Positions 15,297 through 23,627 of a stretch of 64,000 bases of DNA are shown here, in pieces. Every line of letters begins with the position of its first letter. The first letter of the stretch is position 1. Position numbers and translations under genes: made by a program. The stretch comes from Mycolicibacterium komossense (GTDB taxonomy: Bacteria; Actinomycetota; Actinomycetes; Mycobacteriales; Mycobacteriaceae), in assembly GCF_025822605.1 (NCBI RefSeq), contig NZ_JACKTY010000033.1:186509-250508 (forward strand), given 5' to 3'. The notes under the pieces are model-generated. The model was not told where the DNA came from. It saw only the letters and a list, made by a program, of their open reading frames with translations, and made no database searches.

Positions 15297-16454
15297 ATTT
15301 TCGACCTGGAGACGGTCGGCTACCTGACCTCGGAGCAGGGCGGCGCCGCGCTTGCCGATATCGCGGCGCTGCCGCTGACCGACCGGGTCGCCGATATCAG
15401 CGCGGTCCGCGCGCGCTACGGCTTGCGGGCGCCGGCGCTGGTCGAGACGACGCTGCTGCGCCGTAAGGCAGCCGCCAAGCTCGTCGACGCCGGCGGTTGG
15501 CTGTTCACCGACGAGGCGCTGCAACAGGCGACCGCCACAGCCGTCGCCGAGCACCGGGCACAGCGGTTGTCCGGTCGCGATGTGCACGACGCCACCTGTT
15601 CGATCGGTACCGAGCTCGGGGCGCTGCGCGTCACCGCGGCCTCGGTCGTCGGCAGTGACCTCGACCCCGTCCGGCTGAAGATGGCGCAGCACAACCTGGC
15701 CGGCACGGTCGCTGTCTGTCGCGCCGACGCGCTGGCCCCGATCACCCGCGACACCGTGGTGATCGCCGACCCGGCGCGGCGCAGCGGTGGCCGCAGGCGG
15801 TTCGATCCGCGCGACTACACGCCCGCCCTCGATGACGTCCTTGCTGTCTATCGGGGCCGCGATCTGGTGGTGAAATGCGCGCCGGGCATCGACTTCGGCG
15901 CCCTGGGTGCGCTGGGCTTCCACGGTGAGATCGAGCTGACGTCGTTGCAGGGTTCGGTTCGGGAAGCATGTCTGTGGTCGGGTGGGTTGGCGCATGCCGG
16001 TGTGGCGCGGCGGGCCACGCTGCTCGACCGCGGCGAACAGCTCACTGACGCCGAACCCGACGACTGCGGCGTCGGGCCGGCCGGGCGCTGGATCGTCGAT
16101 CCCGACGGCGCCGTCGTGCGGGCGGGGTTGGTGCGGCACTACGCCGCACGACACGGGCTGTGGCAGCTCGACCCCGACATTGCGTACCTGTCGGGCGACC
16201 AGCTGCCGCCCGGGGTGCGTGGGTTCGAGGTGCTCGACCAGTTGGCCTTCAGCGAAAAGCGGCTACGCCAAGCGCTTTTGGGCTTCGACGTCGGTGTGCT
16301 GGAAATCCTGGTGCGCGGTGTCGACGTGGACCCGGACGCTCTGCGCCGTCGTTTGAAACTGACCGGCACCCAGGGGTGTTCGGTGGTCATCACCCGGATC
16401 GGCACCGGGTCCGCTGCGCGGGCTTGCGCATTCGTCTGCCGAGCGTCGCGCTGA
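15297..16454 (+). CDS. Class I SAM-dependent methyltransferase with THUMP-like C-terminal domain; non-canonical start
   Basis: The recognisable protein runs from residues FDLETVGYLTSEQGGAAL through DRVADISAVRARYGLRAPAL to the end. It includes DATCSIGTELGALRVTAASV as SAM motif I and DPARRSGGRRRFDP, and a C-terminal THUMP-like domain. This is the Rv3037c family, in a neighbourhood proposed to serve methylglucose lipopolysaccharide synthesis. The conserved N-terminus starts immediately after the TAA of the preceding gene, in the same frame. No ATG, GTG or TTG exists between that stop and the TTG at 15423, which would cut off the first ~42 residues. I set the start at ATT 15297 (385 aa); CTG 15306 is an alternative. 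The identity is fairly sure, the start is not. Confidence 0.75.
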   Translation: MFDLETVGYLTSEQGGAALADIAALPLTDRVADISAVRARYGLRAPALVETTLLRRKAAAKLVDAGGWLFTDEALQQATATAVAEHRAQRLSGRDVHDATCSIGTELGALRVTAASVVGSDLDPVRLKMAQHNLAGTVAVCRADALAPITRDTVVIADPARRSGGRRRFDPRDYTPALDDVLAVYRGRDLVVKCAPGIDFGALGALGFHGEIELTSLQGSVREACLWSGGLAHAGVARRATLLDRGEQLTDAEPDDCGVGPAGRWIVDPDGAVVRAGLVRHYAARHGLWQLDPDIAYLSGDQLPPGVRGFEVLDQLAFSEKRLRQALLGFDVGVLEILVRGVDVDPDALRRRLKLTGTQGCSVVITRIGTGSAARACAFVCRASR

Positions 16455-16513
16455 TCCGGGTACTCTGGCAGCAACGGCGCCGGTGCCGTCAAAGGCCAGC
16501 AAGGACACCAGAT

Positions 16514-17203
16514 ATGCGCATCGTGTTTGCGGCCGTGACGCTGGCCGGCGCACTACTTCTCGGCTCACCCGCCGTGGCGGCTGCCCAGCCGATGTGTACC
16601 GATTTCGGGGGCACTCTCGGGCCCGACCAGATGTGTGATGTGCACGTCTCGAACGCCACCTACATGCTGGACATGAATTTCCCGGTCGACTACCCCGACG
16701 AGGGTCCGCTGACCGCGTACCTGACCCAGACTCGGGATGGTTTCGTCACCGTCGCAAATATGCCGGGCTCGACCGGCCTACCGTATGCGCTGGATGTCAC
16801 CTCGTCTCGCTTCACCGCCGGCGCCGCTCCCGGCGGCACCAGTTCGGTGGTGCTCGAGGTGTATCAGAATGTCGGCGGGGCGCGTCCGTCCACCTGGTAC
16901 CAGTCGTTCAACTACGACCTGCTCAAGAAGGCTCCCATCACGTTCGACACGCTGTTCCTGCCCGGCTCGCAACCGCTGAACGTCATCTTCCCGCTGGTGC
17001 AGCAGGACCTGGAGAAGCAGTCGGGGATGTCCGATCCCGTTCCGGTCGGGGACGGGATGAATCCGGAGAACTACCAGAATTTCGCGCTCACCGACGACGC
17101 CGTGACGTTCTTCTTCAGTCAGGGTGAACTGATGGCGGGAGCCGCCGGGGCCACCAAGGTGTCGATACCTCGGACGGCGTTGGCGGCGGTGCTGGCGCCC
17201 TGA
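16514..17203 (+). CDS. Secreted protein of the TB22.2/RsiV-like (DUF3298) family
   Basis: This 229-aa protein starts with a Sec signal peptide (MRIVFAAVTLAGALLLG...AVAAAQP, cleavage near residue 25). The mature part carries paired Cys (MCTDFGG...QMCDVHVS), then YMLDMNFPVDYPDEGPLTAY, PSTWYQSFNYDL and ITFDTLFLPGSQPL, closely following M. tuberculosis TB22.2 (Rv3036c). The second half (ENYQNFALTDDAVTFFFSQGEL) is typical of the DUF3298/RsiV fold. An esterase activity has been claimed for the tuberculosis protein, but I see no G-x-S-x-G here. The ATG at 16514 is chosen because it begins the signal peptide. It is convergent with the PQQ-propeller gene, 2 bp apart. Confidence 0.9.
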   Translation: MRIVFAAVTLAGALLLGSPAVAAAQPMCTDFGGTLGPDQMCDVHVSNATYMLDMNFPVDYPDEGPLTAYLTQTRDGFVTVANMPGSTGLPYALDVTSSRFTAGAAPGGTSSVVLEVYQNVGGARPSTWYQSFNYDLLKKAPITFDTLFLPGSQPLNVIFPLVQQDLEKQSGMSDPVPVGDGMNPENYQNFALTDDAVTFFFSQGELMAGAAGATKVSIPRTALAAVLAP

Positions 17204-17205
17204 GA

Positions 17206-18501
17206 TCAGGCGGGCGCGAAGCTGTACACCTGGCCGTCGCTGGTCGCGGCGACGACGCGGTGGTCCCGACTGATCGACACGCCCACCGGGAATCCGGTGG
17301 CCTGCGGAAGCGGATAGCGGTTCAGGGTGTGTCCGTCGGTGGGATCGAAAGCCAGTAACGCCATCCCGGATGCTCCGTCGCGGGCGACGGTGTAGGCGAC
17401 TTTGGGTCCGGCCTGACTCGAGGTGGTCAACGGTTCGACATCGTCTCGGCGCCAGGCCAACTCGCCGCGGGCGCCGGAATCTTTCACCTCGGCCAGCGCG
17501 GTGTCCGGACCGCCGCCGGTCAGGATCACCCCGTCCGGCGCCACCGTCGGGGGCGTCTGCGGCTGAAAGCCAAGTGGCACAGACCATTTCACCCTGCCAT
17601 TGGATGCGTCGAGCGCCCACAGCGCATTGTTGCGGCCGTTGACGTAGACCGTCTTACCGTCCGCGGACAGCACCGGGCTGGCCAGCACCCCGCCGGTGAC
17701 CGCGTCGCTGGTCCACTCCCGGGTCACCAGTGGCGTCTGCCCGGGGTGGTACTGCAGGCCGACCAGCGTGGCGGCAGGCGCGCCCGGCTGCCAGATCCCC
17801 ACGACGATCATCTGCGACGCCGTCGAGTAGGCCGGTGCTGCCGCCACCGGGCAGCCGCGCCGGGCGGGCCCGCAGTCGGTGAGCCCGCGCTGCGAGTCGG
17901 TCGGGTTGAGGTCGGCGACCAGGTCGATCGCCGTGCCGACGACGGTGCCGCGGTGTGCGTCGAACACCAGCACCTGGCCGAGGTGCGTCACGACCAGCAG
18001 CTGTCCGTTGGCCAGAATCCTTGGGGTCTGCGGCATTCCGATGACCTGCTGGCGCCACCGGATCCACTGGGTGGTCGGGAAGCTGACGATGGAGCCGGGC
18101 TGGCCGACATAGACATTGTCGAAACCGTCGATCAACGGACCGGCGAACCCGCCGCCGAGCACCATGCGGCTACACCACCGCTGCCGGCCGTCGTTGTCGT
18201 TCTCCCAGACCATCAGCGAGCAGCCGGTCGCGGTCTGCCCGTTGGCTACCAGATAGGCGCCGGAGCCGATCGCGACGGCGGCGCCCAGACTCCCTTTGAC
18301 CGCTCGGGTCCAGTCGAGGGTCAGCGCGTCCGCACCGGCGGTCGGGGTGTAGCTGCTGTTGGCCGCATCGCCGTACTGGGCGGTCCAGCCGAGTGACGGC
18401 GCGGCGTCGACCCAAGAGTCGGTGTTGCCGCAGCCGGCTGCCGCCACGGCGATCAGAGCCGCTGCCGCCGGTGCTGAGATTCGCCGGAGTGGCCGCAGCA
18501 C
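17206..18501 (-). CDS. PQQ-type beta-propeller lipoprotein (Rv3035-like)
   Basis: This 431-aa exported protein starts with a lipoprotein signal (RPLRRISAPAAAALIAVAAA then GCGNTDS), giving a lipidated Cys near residue 26. The mature part is a WD/PQQ-like propeller: repeated blades end in motifs such as VYVNGRNNALWALDASNGRVKW and LLAFDPTDGHTLNRYPLP. The canonical quinone-binding residues are not evident, so it is probably a structural or assembly factor related to BamB rather than a dehydrogenase. The GTG at 18501 with an AAGGGA site starts the signal peptide; the longer upstream frame is unsupported. It is divergent from the acyltransferase gene across 98 bp. Confidence 0.85.
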   Translation of the reverse strand: MLRPLRRISAPAAAALIAVAAAGCGNTDSWVDAAPSLGWTAQYGDAANSSYTPTAGADALTLDWTRAVKGSLGAAVAIGSGAYLVANGQTATGCSLMVWENDNDGRQRWCSRMVLGGGFAGPLIDGFDNVYVGQPGSIVSFPTTQWIRWRQQVIGMPQTPRILANGQLLVVTHLGQVLVFDAHRGTVVGTAIDLVADLNPTDSQRGLTDCGPARRGCPVAAAPAYSTASQMIVVGIWQPGAPAATLVGLQYHPGQTPLVTREWTSDAVTGGVLASPVLSADGKTVYVNGRNNALWALDASNGRVKWSVPLGFQPQTPPTVAPDGVILTGGGPDTALAEVKDSGARGELAWRRDDVEPLTTSSQAGPKVAYTVARDGASGMALLAFDPTDGHTLNRYPLPQATGFPVGVSISRDHRVVAATSDGQVYSFAPA

Positions 18502-18599
18502 CAGTGACGCTCCCTTCTGACTTCCGAGCCCGGACGTGTCCCCGGACCAGGACCGAGGGTAACCCGTGGCGGAGTCGCGCTCGCGTAGGCTTTCCGGCC

Positions 18600-19337
18600 A
18601 TGACGAGCATGTGGGGCGCGCCGATCCACAAACGCTGGCGGGGTTCGCGGCTGCGAGACCCACGTCAGGCCCGGTTTCTGACCATGGCATCGCTGAAATG
18701 GGTGCTGGCCAACCGCGCCTACACGCCGTGGTACCTGATCCGGTACTGGCGGCTGCTGAAGTTCAAACTCACCAATCCGCACATCATCACCCGAGGCATG
18801 GTGTTCCTCGGCAAACGCGTCGAGATCCACGCCACCCCCGAGTTGGCGCAGATGGAGATCGGCCGCTGGGTGCACATCGGCGACGGGAACACGCTGCGCG
18901 CACACGAGGGATCGCTGCGGCTCGGCGACAAAGTGGTGTTCGGCAAGGACAACGTGGTCAACACGTATATCGATATCGAGTTCGGCGAGTCGGTGCTGAT
19001 GGCCGACTGGTGCTACATCTGCGATTTCGACCACAAGATGGACAACATCGAGATGCCGATCAAGGACCAGGGGATCGCCAAGAGTCCGGTGCGGATCGGC
19101 CCGGACACCTGGATCGCCGCCAAGGTGACCGTGCTTCGGGGTACCACGATCGGGCGCGGCTGCGTCCTGGGTGCGCATGCGGTGGTCAAGGGTGTCATCC
19201 CGGACTATTCGATCGCGGTCGGAGCGCCTGCCAAGGTCGTCAAGAACCGGCAGCTGGCCTGGGAGACCTCGGCGGCCGAACGCGCCCAGCTCGCCGCGGC
19301 GCTGGCTGACATCGAACGCAAAAAAGCGGCGCGCTAG
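18600..19337 (+). CDS. Hexapeptide-repeat acyltransferase (Rv3034c-like)
   Basis: This 245-aa protein has a left-handed beta-helix of the LbH acyltransferase type. Hexapeptide turns include MEIGRWVHIGDGNTLRAHE, LGDKVVFGKDNVVN, VRIGPDTWIAAKVTVLRGTT and IGRGCVLGAHAVVKG. It ends with the usual IPDYSIAVGAPAKVVKNR. A basic N-terminal extension (HKRWRGSRLRDPRQ) precedes it. It probably acetylates or acylates a sugar. In M. tuberculosis the homologue lies a few genes from the MGLP enzymes, and acylation of MGLP precursors has been proposed. Here that physical link is broken by the insertion of 19.3-28.4 kb. Confidence 0.88.
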   Translation: MTSMWGAPIHKRWRGSRLRDPRQARFLTMASLKWVLANRAYTPWYLIRYWRLLKFKLTNPHIITRGMVFLGKRVEIHATPELAQMEIGRWVHIGDGNTLRAHEGSLRLGDKVVFGKDNVVNTYIDIEFGESVLMADWCYICDFDHKMDNIEMPIKDQGIAKSPVRIGPDTWIAAKVTVLRGTTIGRGCVLGAHAVVKGVIPDYSIAVGAPAKVVKNRQLAWETSAAERAQLAAALADIERKKAAR

Positions 19338-19342
19338 CTGTC

Positions 19343-19696
19343 ATGACCGAACCGGACGGCCCCGAGATCGACTACCGGTTCACGCTGGCCAATGAACGGA
19401 CGTTCTTGGCCTGGCAGCGCACCGCGCTGGGGCTGCTGGCCGCCTCGGTGGCGGTCATTCAGTTCGTCCCCGAGCTGGGTGTACCCGGCGCGCGGCATGT
19501 GCTCGGCATCCTGCTGGCAGTGTTGGCGACGGCGACCGCCGTGGTGGGGCTGGTCCGGTGGGCGCAGGTGGACCGCGCGATGTGCAGGGGAGAAGAGCTT
19601 CCCCGTCATCCGACTCCGGCCTATCTCGCGGTGGGCCTGACCGTGATCGGCCTGTTGGTGGCGGTGTTCGCGATCATCAGGATGGTCTCGGGTTGA
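19343..19696 (+). CDS. DUF202 (YidH-like) membrane protein, first copy
   Basis: This 117-aa protein has the DUF202 signature RFTLANERTFLAWQRTALGLLAASVAV, followed by two more transmembrane segments (VLGILLAVLATATAVVGLV and YLAVGLTVIGLLVAVFAII). Family members are small inner-membrane proteins of unknown function, often found in pairs. It starts 5 bp after the acyltransferase stop. Its TGA overlaps the TTG start of the second copy (TTGA). Confidence 0.85.
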   Translation: MTEPDGPEIDYRFTLANERTFLAWQRTALGLLAASVAVIQFVPELGVPGARHVLGILLAVLATATAVVGLVRWAQVDRAMCRGEELPRHPTPAYLAVGLTVIGLLVAVFAIIRMVSG

Positions 19697-20001
19697 GTGA
19701 TTCGGGTCTGCAGGCCGAGCGGACGTCGCTGGCCTGGACACGGACCTCGTTCGCGCTGTTGGGTAACGGTGCCCTGCTGATGGTGCGCGATATCGACGAA
19801 CACCGCGCCGGGTTCGGACTGGCGGCCGCCATCATCGCCACCGCGCTGGCCGTACTGACCTATGTGATCGGGTTGCGACGTCAGCGCACGCTGGCCAGAC
19901 GCCCACTGCCGCAGTCGATCACCCCGCGGCGCGAGGTGTACCTGTTGACTTTCCTGGTCCTGGTGCTGATCGGGGTGTCGGTGTCCGCCCTGCTGCTCTG
20001 A
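19693..20001 (+). CDS. DUF202 membrane protein, second copy
   Basis: This 102-aa protein has the shorter DUF202 form: LQAERTSLAWTRTSFALLGNGALLMV, then two hydrophobic helices (FGLAAAIIATALAVLTYVIGL and VYLLTFLVLVLIGVSVSALLL). The TTG start at 19693 overlaps the stop of the first copy, so the pair is translationally coupled and probably forms a heteromer. M. tuberculosis has a comparable pair elsewhere (Rv2272/Rv2273). The gene is convergent with the aminotransferase gene, 13 bp away. Confidence 0.82.
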   Translation: MSDSGLQAERTSLAWTRTSFALLGNGALLMVRDIDEHRAGFGLAAAIIATALAVLTYVIGLRRQRTLARRPLPQSITPRREVYLLTFLVLVLIGVSVSALLL

Positions 20002-20014
20002 GCGGGTCTCAGGC

Positions 20015-21409
20015 TCACCGCCGGCCGGCCGGCCGCCGACTGTCGGCCACCACGGTCAAGGCGTCGGCCGCCGCGGTCAGCGTCTCGTCGATATCGCGGT
20101 CCGTGTGTACCAGGGAGACGAAGAGGTTCTCGAACTGCAGCGGATGGAACAGCACTCCACGGACCAGCATCTCCTGATACCAGCGGGTGAACAGCTTCTC
20201 GTCGGCGTGTGCGGCGGCGTCGCGCCAGTTGTGGATGGGACCGTCGGCGAACCACAGCTGGAACACGGTTCCCAGGCCCTCGACGTATGCGTCGAGACCA
20301 CGTTCGACGGCCAGCGCTGACAGTCCTTCGGCGAGTCGGAATCCCAAGGCGCGCTGCCGTTCGTAGAGCCCTGGTTCGGACAGCACGTCCATGGTGGCCG
20401 AGACGGCGGCGCATTGCACGACGTTCGCGTTGTACGTGCCCGAATGCGAATAGATGCCGTCGGCGATCAGTCGCATCGCGTCGACCGACCCGCCGACCGC
20501 GGCGACGGGGAAGCCGCCCCCGAGCCCCTTGGCCAGCGTGGTCAGATCCGGTGTCACACCGAACCATTCCTGGGCGCCGCCGCGGGCGAACCGGAATCCG
20601 GTGATCACCTCGTCGAAGATGAGCAGCGCGCCGTACTTGCGGGTTTCGCTGCGCAGCAGTTCGAGGTAGCCGGGTTCGGGCAGGATGCAGCCGGTGTTGA
20701 AGACGGCAGGTTCGGTGAGCACCGCGGCCACCTCGTCGCCGCGTTCGGCCATCAACGCGATGAAGCTCTCCGGGTCGTTCCAGGTGAGCACCACCAGGGT
20801 GTCCTCGAGTTCGGCGGGCACGCCCGGCCCCATCGCGACCGGCCTGGGGTGGTCGGCCGGCCCGGCCAGCGCCGGGTCGACGTGGTTGGACCAGTACACG
20901 GTGTCTTGCCAGCCGTGATAGTGCCCCTCGAAGCGGACGACTATGCGCCTGCCGGTGGTGGCTCTGGCCAGTCGCACCGCTGTCCCGACCGCCTCCGACC
21001 CGGAGTTGGTGAACCGGACCTGCTCGATCCCCGGGACCGCGGCGACCACCTTTTCAGCGGCCTCGATCTCCAACTCGTAGGGCAGTCCGAAGCACGTGCC
21101 GAGCTCGTTGATCGCTTGTGTGACAGCCTGTGTCACCACCGGGTGGCGGTGTCCGAGGATCATCGGCCCCAGTCCGAGCAGGTAGTCGACATAGCTGTTT
21201 CCGTCGACGTCGACTATGCGGGAGCCCTGGCCGTCGGCGATGAACAACGGGTAGGGCTTCCAGCCGTTGCGCGGCAACCGCGCGGTCGAGCCGGCTCCGC
21301 CGGGCACCGTCACCTTCGCCCGCTCGAACATCGCGTGGGTGGCGGACGTGCGGGCGGCGAAGGCGTCGGCGAAAGGCATCGGATTCTCGGTCGTATCTTG
21401 GGCTGTCAT
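20015..21409 (-). CDS. Class III PLP aminotransferase (GSA-aminomutase-like)
   Basis: This 464-aa fold-type I enzyme resembles glutamate-1-semialdehyde aminomutase and beta-amino-acid transaminases. Landmarks are VTVPGGAGSTARLP, a YVDYLLGLGPMILGHRHP block, FTNSGSEAVGTAVRLARA, FDEVITGFR, and the Schiff-base lysine Lys294 in LTTLAKGLGGGFP. A hemL role is unlikely because the gene is the last one of a peptide-importer operon rather than beside heme genes. Transamination of a released amino acid, possibly a beta- or omega-amino acid, is my inference. The ATG at 21409 lies 2 bp after the peptidase stop; the frame is open further upstream but the coupling favours 21409. Confidence 0.83.
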   Translation of the reverse strand: MTAQDTTENPMPFADAFAARTSATHAMFERAKVTVPGGAGSTARLPRNGWKPYPLFIADGQGSRIVDVDGNSYVDYLLGLGPMILGHRHPVVTQAVTQAINELGTCFGLPYELEIEAAEKVVAAVPGIEQVRFTNSGSEAVGTAVRLARATTGRRIVVRFEGHYHGWQDTVYWSNHVDPALAGPADHPRPVAMGPGVPAELEDTLVVLTWNDPESFIALMAERGDEVAAVLTEPAVFNTGCILPEPGYLELLRSETRKYGALLIFDEVITGFRFARGGAQEWFGVTPDLTTLAKGLGGGFPVAAVGGSVDAMRLIADGIYSHSGTYNANVVQCAAVSATMDVLSEPGLYERQRALGFRLAEGLSALAVERGLDAYVEGLGTVFQLWFADGPIHNWRDAAAHADEKLFTRWYQEMLVRGVLFHPLQFENLFVSLVHTDRDIDETLTAAADALTVVADSRRPAGRR

Positions 21410-21411
21410 GG

Positions 21412-22596
21412 TCAGCCTGCCGAGTGCACCGGCGCGGCAAGGAGAGTCGCGACGGTCTGGCGCAGTATCTCGGTGGTCGCGATCATGTCGGGAATCGAGA
21501 CCCACTCGTCGGCGGCGTGATAGTTACCGCCTTCGGGCCCGAACAGCACCGTCGGGATACCGGCTTCCTGGAACAGCGCGGCGTCGGTCCAGGCGTTGAG
21601 ACCTGTCACCGGCGAACGGGTGCCGTTGACGGCTTCGGTGGCGTCGGCCAGGGCGGCCAGCAGCGCCTCGTTGCCCTGACCGGTGAAGGGGTCGCGGTCC
21701 AACCGGACCTGGACCTCACCGGAGAAGCGCGGTTCCTGTTGGCGCACTTCGTCGAAGATGGCTTCGATCTCGGCGACCCGGTCGGTGAGGCGCTCTCCGG
21801 GCTGCGTGCCGATCTCGATACCCAGGACGACCTTGTTGGGATAGGTGGCGTAATCGGTGCCGCCCGAGATGGTGCCGGTGTGGAACACCGTCCTGCCGTT
21901 GCGCGGGTCCGGGTTCGGCGTCCAGGTGGTGGTGTCGAGGCGATGCAGGCGCGTGATCACCTCCGCCATGTGCACGATGGCGTCGACCCCCTTCTCGGGT
22001 GCCGAGCCGTGCGCAGGTACGCCGTGCACGATGATGTCGATCCAGCCGAATCCCTGGTGCTCCCCGAAGATCACGTGTGAGCCTTCGGGCTCGAGGTTGA
22101 TCGCCAGGTCGATCTCGTCGGCGTGATGGGCCACCAGGTGCTCGGTGCCGATACTGACGCCTTCTTCGTCGGCGACCATCGCGACGAGGACGTTTCCGGC
22201 CAGCGGGGTGTTGGTGCGGACCAATTCGCGTACGGCGAGCATGGCGGCCGCGCAGCCACCCTTGTCATCGGCTACCCCGAGCCCGATCATCAGGTCACCC
22301 TTGACCTCCGGCACCAACGCCCGGTCGGCCCAGTTGGCATAGCCGACGGTGTCGCTGTGCGCACTCAGACATACGGTCGGCCCCGGTGAGGTTCCCCGCA
22401 GCCAGGCCAGCACGTTGGGCCGACCCGGCTCGACCTCCTCGATGATGACGTCGAGGCCGAACTCCTCGAACCAGTGCTTCATGAAGGTCGCGACCTCGCC
22501 TTCGCCGGCCCCGCCCGGGATGAGCCACGGCGTGACCGAGTCGATACGGACCAGCTTGTCGAGCAGGTCGATCGCCTCTTCGCGGCTGACGGTCAT
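21412..22596 (-). CDS. M20-family metallopeptidase (ArgE/DapE/carboxypeptidase G2-like)
   Basis: This 394-aa di-zinc amidohydrolase shows the M20 metal-ligand pattern: VCLSAHSDTVG (His), GLGVADDKGG (bridging Asp), MVADEEGVSIGTEHL (Glu-Glu pair), INLEPEG, and PEGGNYHAADEWV (C-terminal His). The dimerisation domain begins around GFGWIDIIVHGVPAHGSAPEKG. There is no signal peptide, so it acts in the cytosol, presumably cutting an imported peptide or N-acyl amino acid. The ATG at 22596 has an AAGGAG site and overlaps the stop of the upstream ATPase gene by 4 nt. The substrate cannot be read from the sequence. Confidence 0.88.
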   Translation of the reverse strand: MTVSREEAIDLLDKLVRIDSVTPWLIPGGAGEGEVATFMKHWFEEFGLDVIIEEVEPGRPNVLAWLRGTSPGPTVCLSAHSDTVGYANWADRALVPEVKGDLMIGLGVADDKGGCAAAMLAVRELVRTNTPLAGNVLVAMVADEEGVSIGTEHLVAHHADEIDLAINLEPEGSHVIFGEHQGFGWIDIIVHGVPAHGSAPEKGVDAIVHMAEVITRLHRLDTTTWTPNPDPRNGRTVFHTGTISGGTDYATYPNKVVLGIEIGTQPGERLTDRVAEIEAIFDEVRQQEPRFSGEVQVRLDRDPFTGQGNEALLAALADATEAVNGTRSPVTGLNAWTDAALFQEAGIPTVLFGPEGGNYHAADEWVSIPDMIATTEILRQTVATLLAAPVHSAG

Positions 22597-23627
22597 GAGA
22601 TGTTCTCCTTCTGTAGGGATGGCGGAAAATGACAGGCGACGCGGTGTTCGGCGTCGGGGGCATCGGGTGGCGACTGCAGCGCGGGGATCTCCGTGTGGCA
22701 GCGTTGCGGCTCGCCGAGTTCGCGGTGCAGGGGGCATCGTGGTGCGAACCGACAGCCGGGGGAGGTGTCGGTGGCATTCGGTGGTTCGCCGGTGAGCAGA
22801 GTCCGTGGGCCGCGGCGATGGGCGTCGGGTCCGGAGCGCGGCACCGGCATGACGCCGACGAGCGCACGGGTATAGGGGTGCGCCGGGTTCCCGATCACCT
22901 CGGCAGCCGGTCCCTCCTCGACGATCCGGCCCAGGTACAACACGGCGACCCGGTCGGCGAAGACACCCGCCAAGGCGAGGTCGTGCGTGATGAACAGCGT
23001 TGCGACATCGAGACGTTCGCGAAGGTCCAACAGCACCCGGATGATCCCGGCCCGCAGCGAGACGTCGAGCATCGAGACCGGCTCGTCGGCCACCAGTAGA
23101 CGCGGTTCCACCGCCAGCGCCGCGGCGATGGCCACCCGCTGGCGCTGACCGCCCGACAGGGTGAACATCCGGCGGTCTGCCACCGAGGAGGCGGGTTGCA
23201 GTCCGCACGACTCCAATGCGGACAACGCGGCGGCCCGCCGAGCCCCGGGATCCAGTTCGGGACGATGGATAGCCAACCCCTCGGCGACGACTTCCGCCGC
23301 CGTCGCGGTGGCGGGCAGAGCGTCGAAGGGATCCTGGAAGATCATCTGGAACATGCGACGCAGCCGGCGCAGCTCGCGCCCGCGGACGTGCGTGATGTCG
23401 ACACCGCCGACCGACACGCTGCCCTCGGTAGCCTCGACCAGGCGCATGATGGCTCGCGCGACAGTGGTTTTGCCGCAACCTGATTCCCCGACGAGTGCGA
23501 CGATTTCGCGTTCGTGGACCACCAGGTCGACGCCGTCGACCGCCCTGGCCAGCAGTTGCTTGCGGCCGTTGCGCACCGGGAAGTGCACCCGCAGATTGCG
23601 GATCTCGGCAATCACTGCGCCGGTCAT
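22593..23627 (-). CDS. Oligopeptide/dipeptide ABC transporter ATPase, DppF/OppF type
   Basis: This 344-aa ATPase has Walker A GESGCGKTTVA, a Q-loop (MIFQDPFDAL), signature LSGGQRQRVAIAAAL, Walker B LLVADEPVSMLDVS and H-loop FITHDLAL. The C-terminal extension with Cys (CRFAPRCPLHRELG...RCHTEIP) is the oligopeptide-transporter tail that may hold an Fe-S cluster. Its start overlaps the stop of the DppD-like gene by 4 nt. In the ATP-binding dimer it should pair with the DppD-like subunit. Confidence 0.92.
   Translation of the reverse strand: MTGAVIAEIRNLRVHFPVRNGRKQLLARAVDGVDLVVHEREIVALVGESGCGKTTVARAIMRLVEATEGSVSVGGVDITHVRGRELRRLRRMFQMIFQDPFDALPATATAAEVVAEGLAIHRPELDPGARRAAALSALESCGLQPASSVADRRMFTLSGGQRQRVAIAAALAVEPRLLVADEPVSMLDVSLRAGIIRVLLDLRERLDVATLFITHDLALAGVFADRVAVLYLGRIVEEGPAAEVIGNPAHPYTRALVGVMPVPRSGPDAHRRGPRTLLTGEPPNATDTSPGCRFAPRCPLHRELGEPQRCHTEIPALQSPPDAPDAEHRVACHFPPSLQKENIS

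Noticed and set aside
14280..16454. Reading the two in-frame methyltransferases as one fusion protein through the TAA
   Set aside because: The stop is clear and the two domains exist as separate genes in M. tuberculosis. Readthrough is kept only as a hypothesis in the findings.
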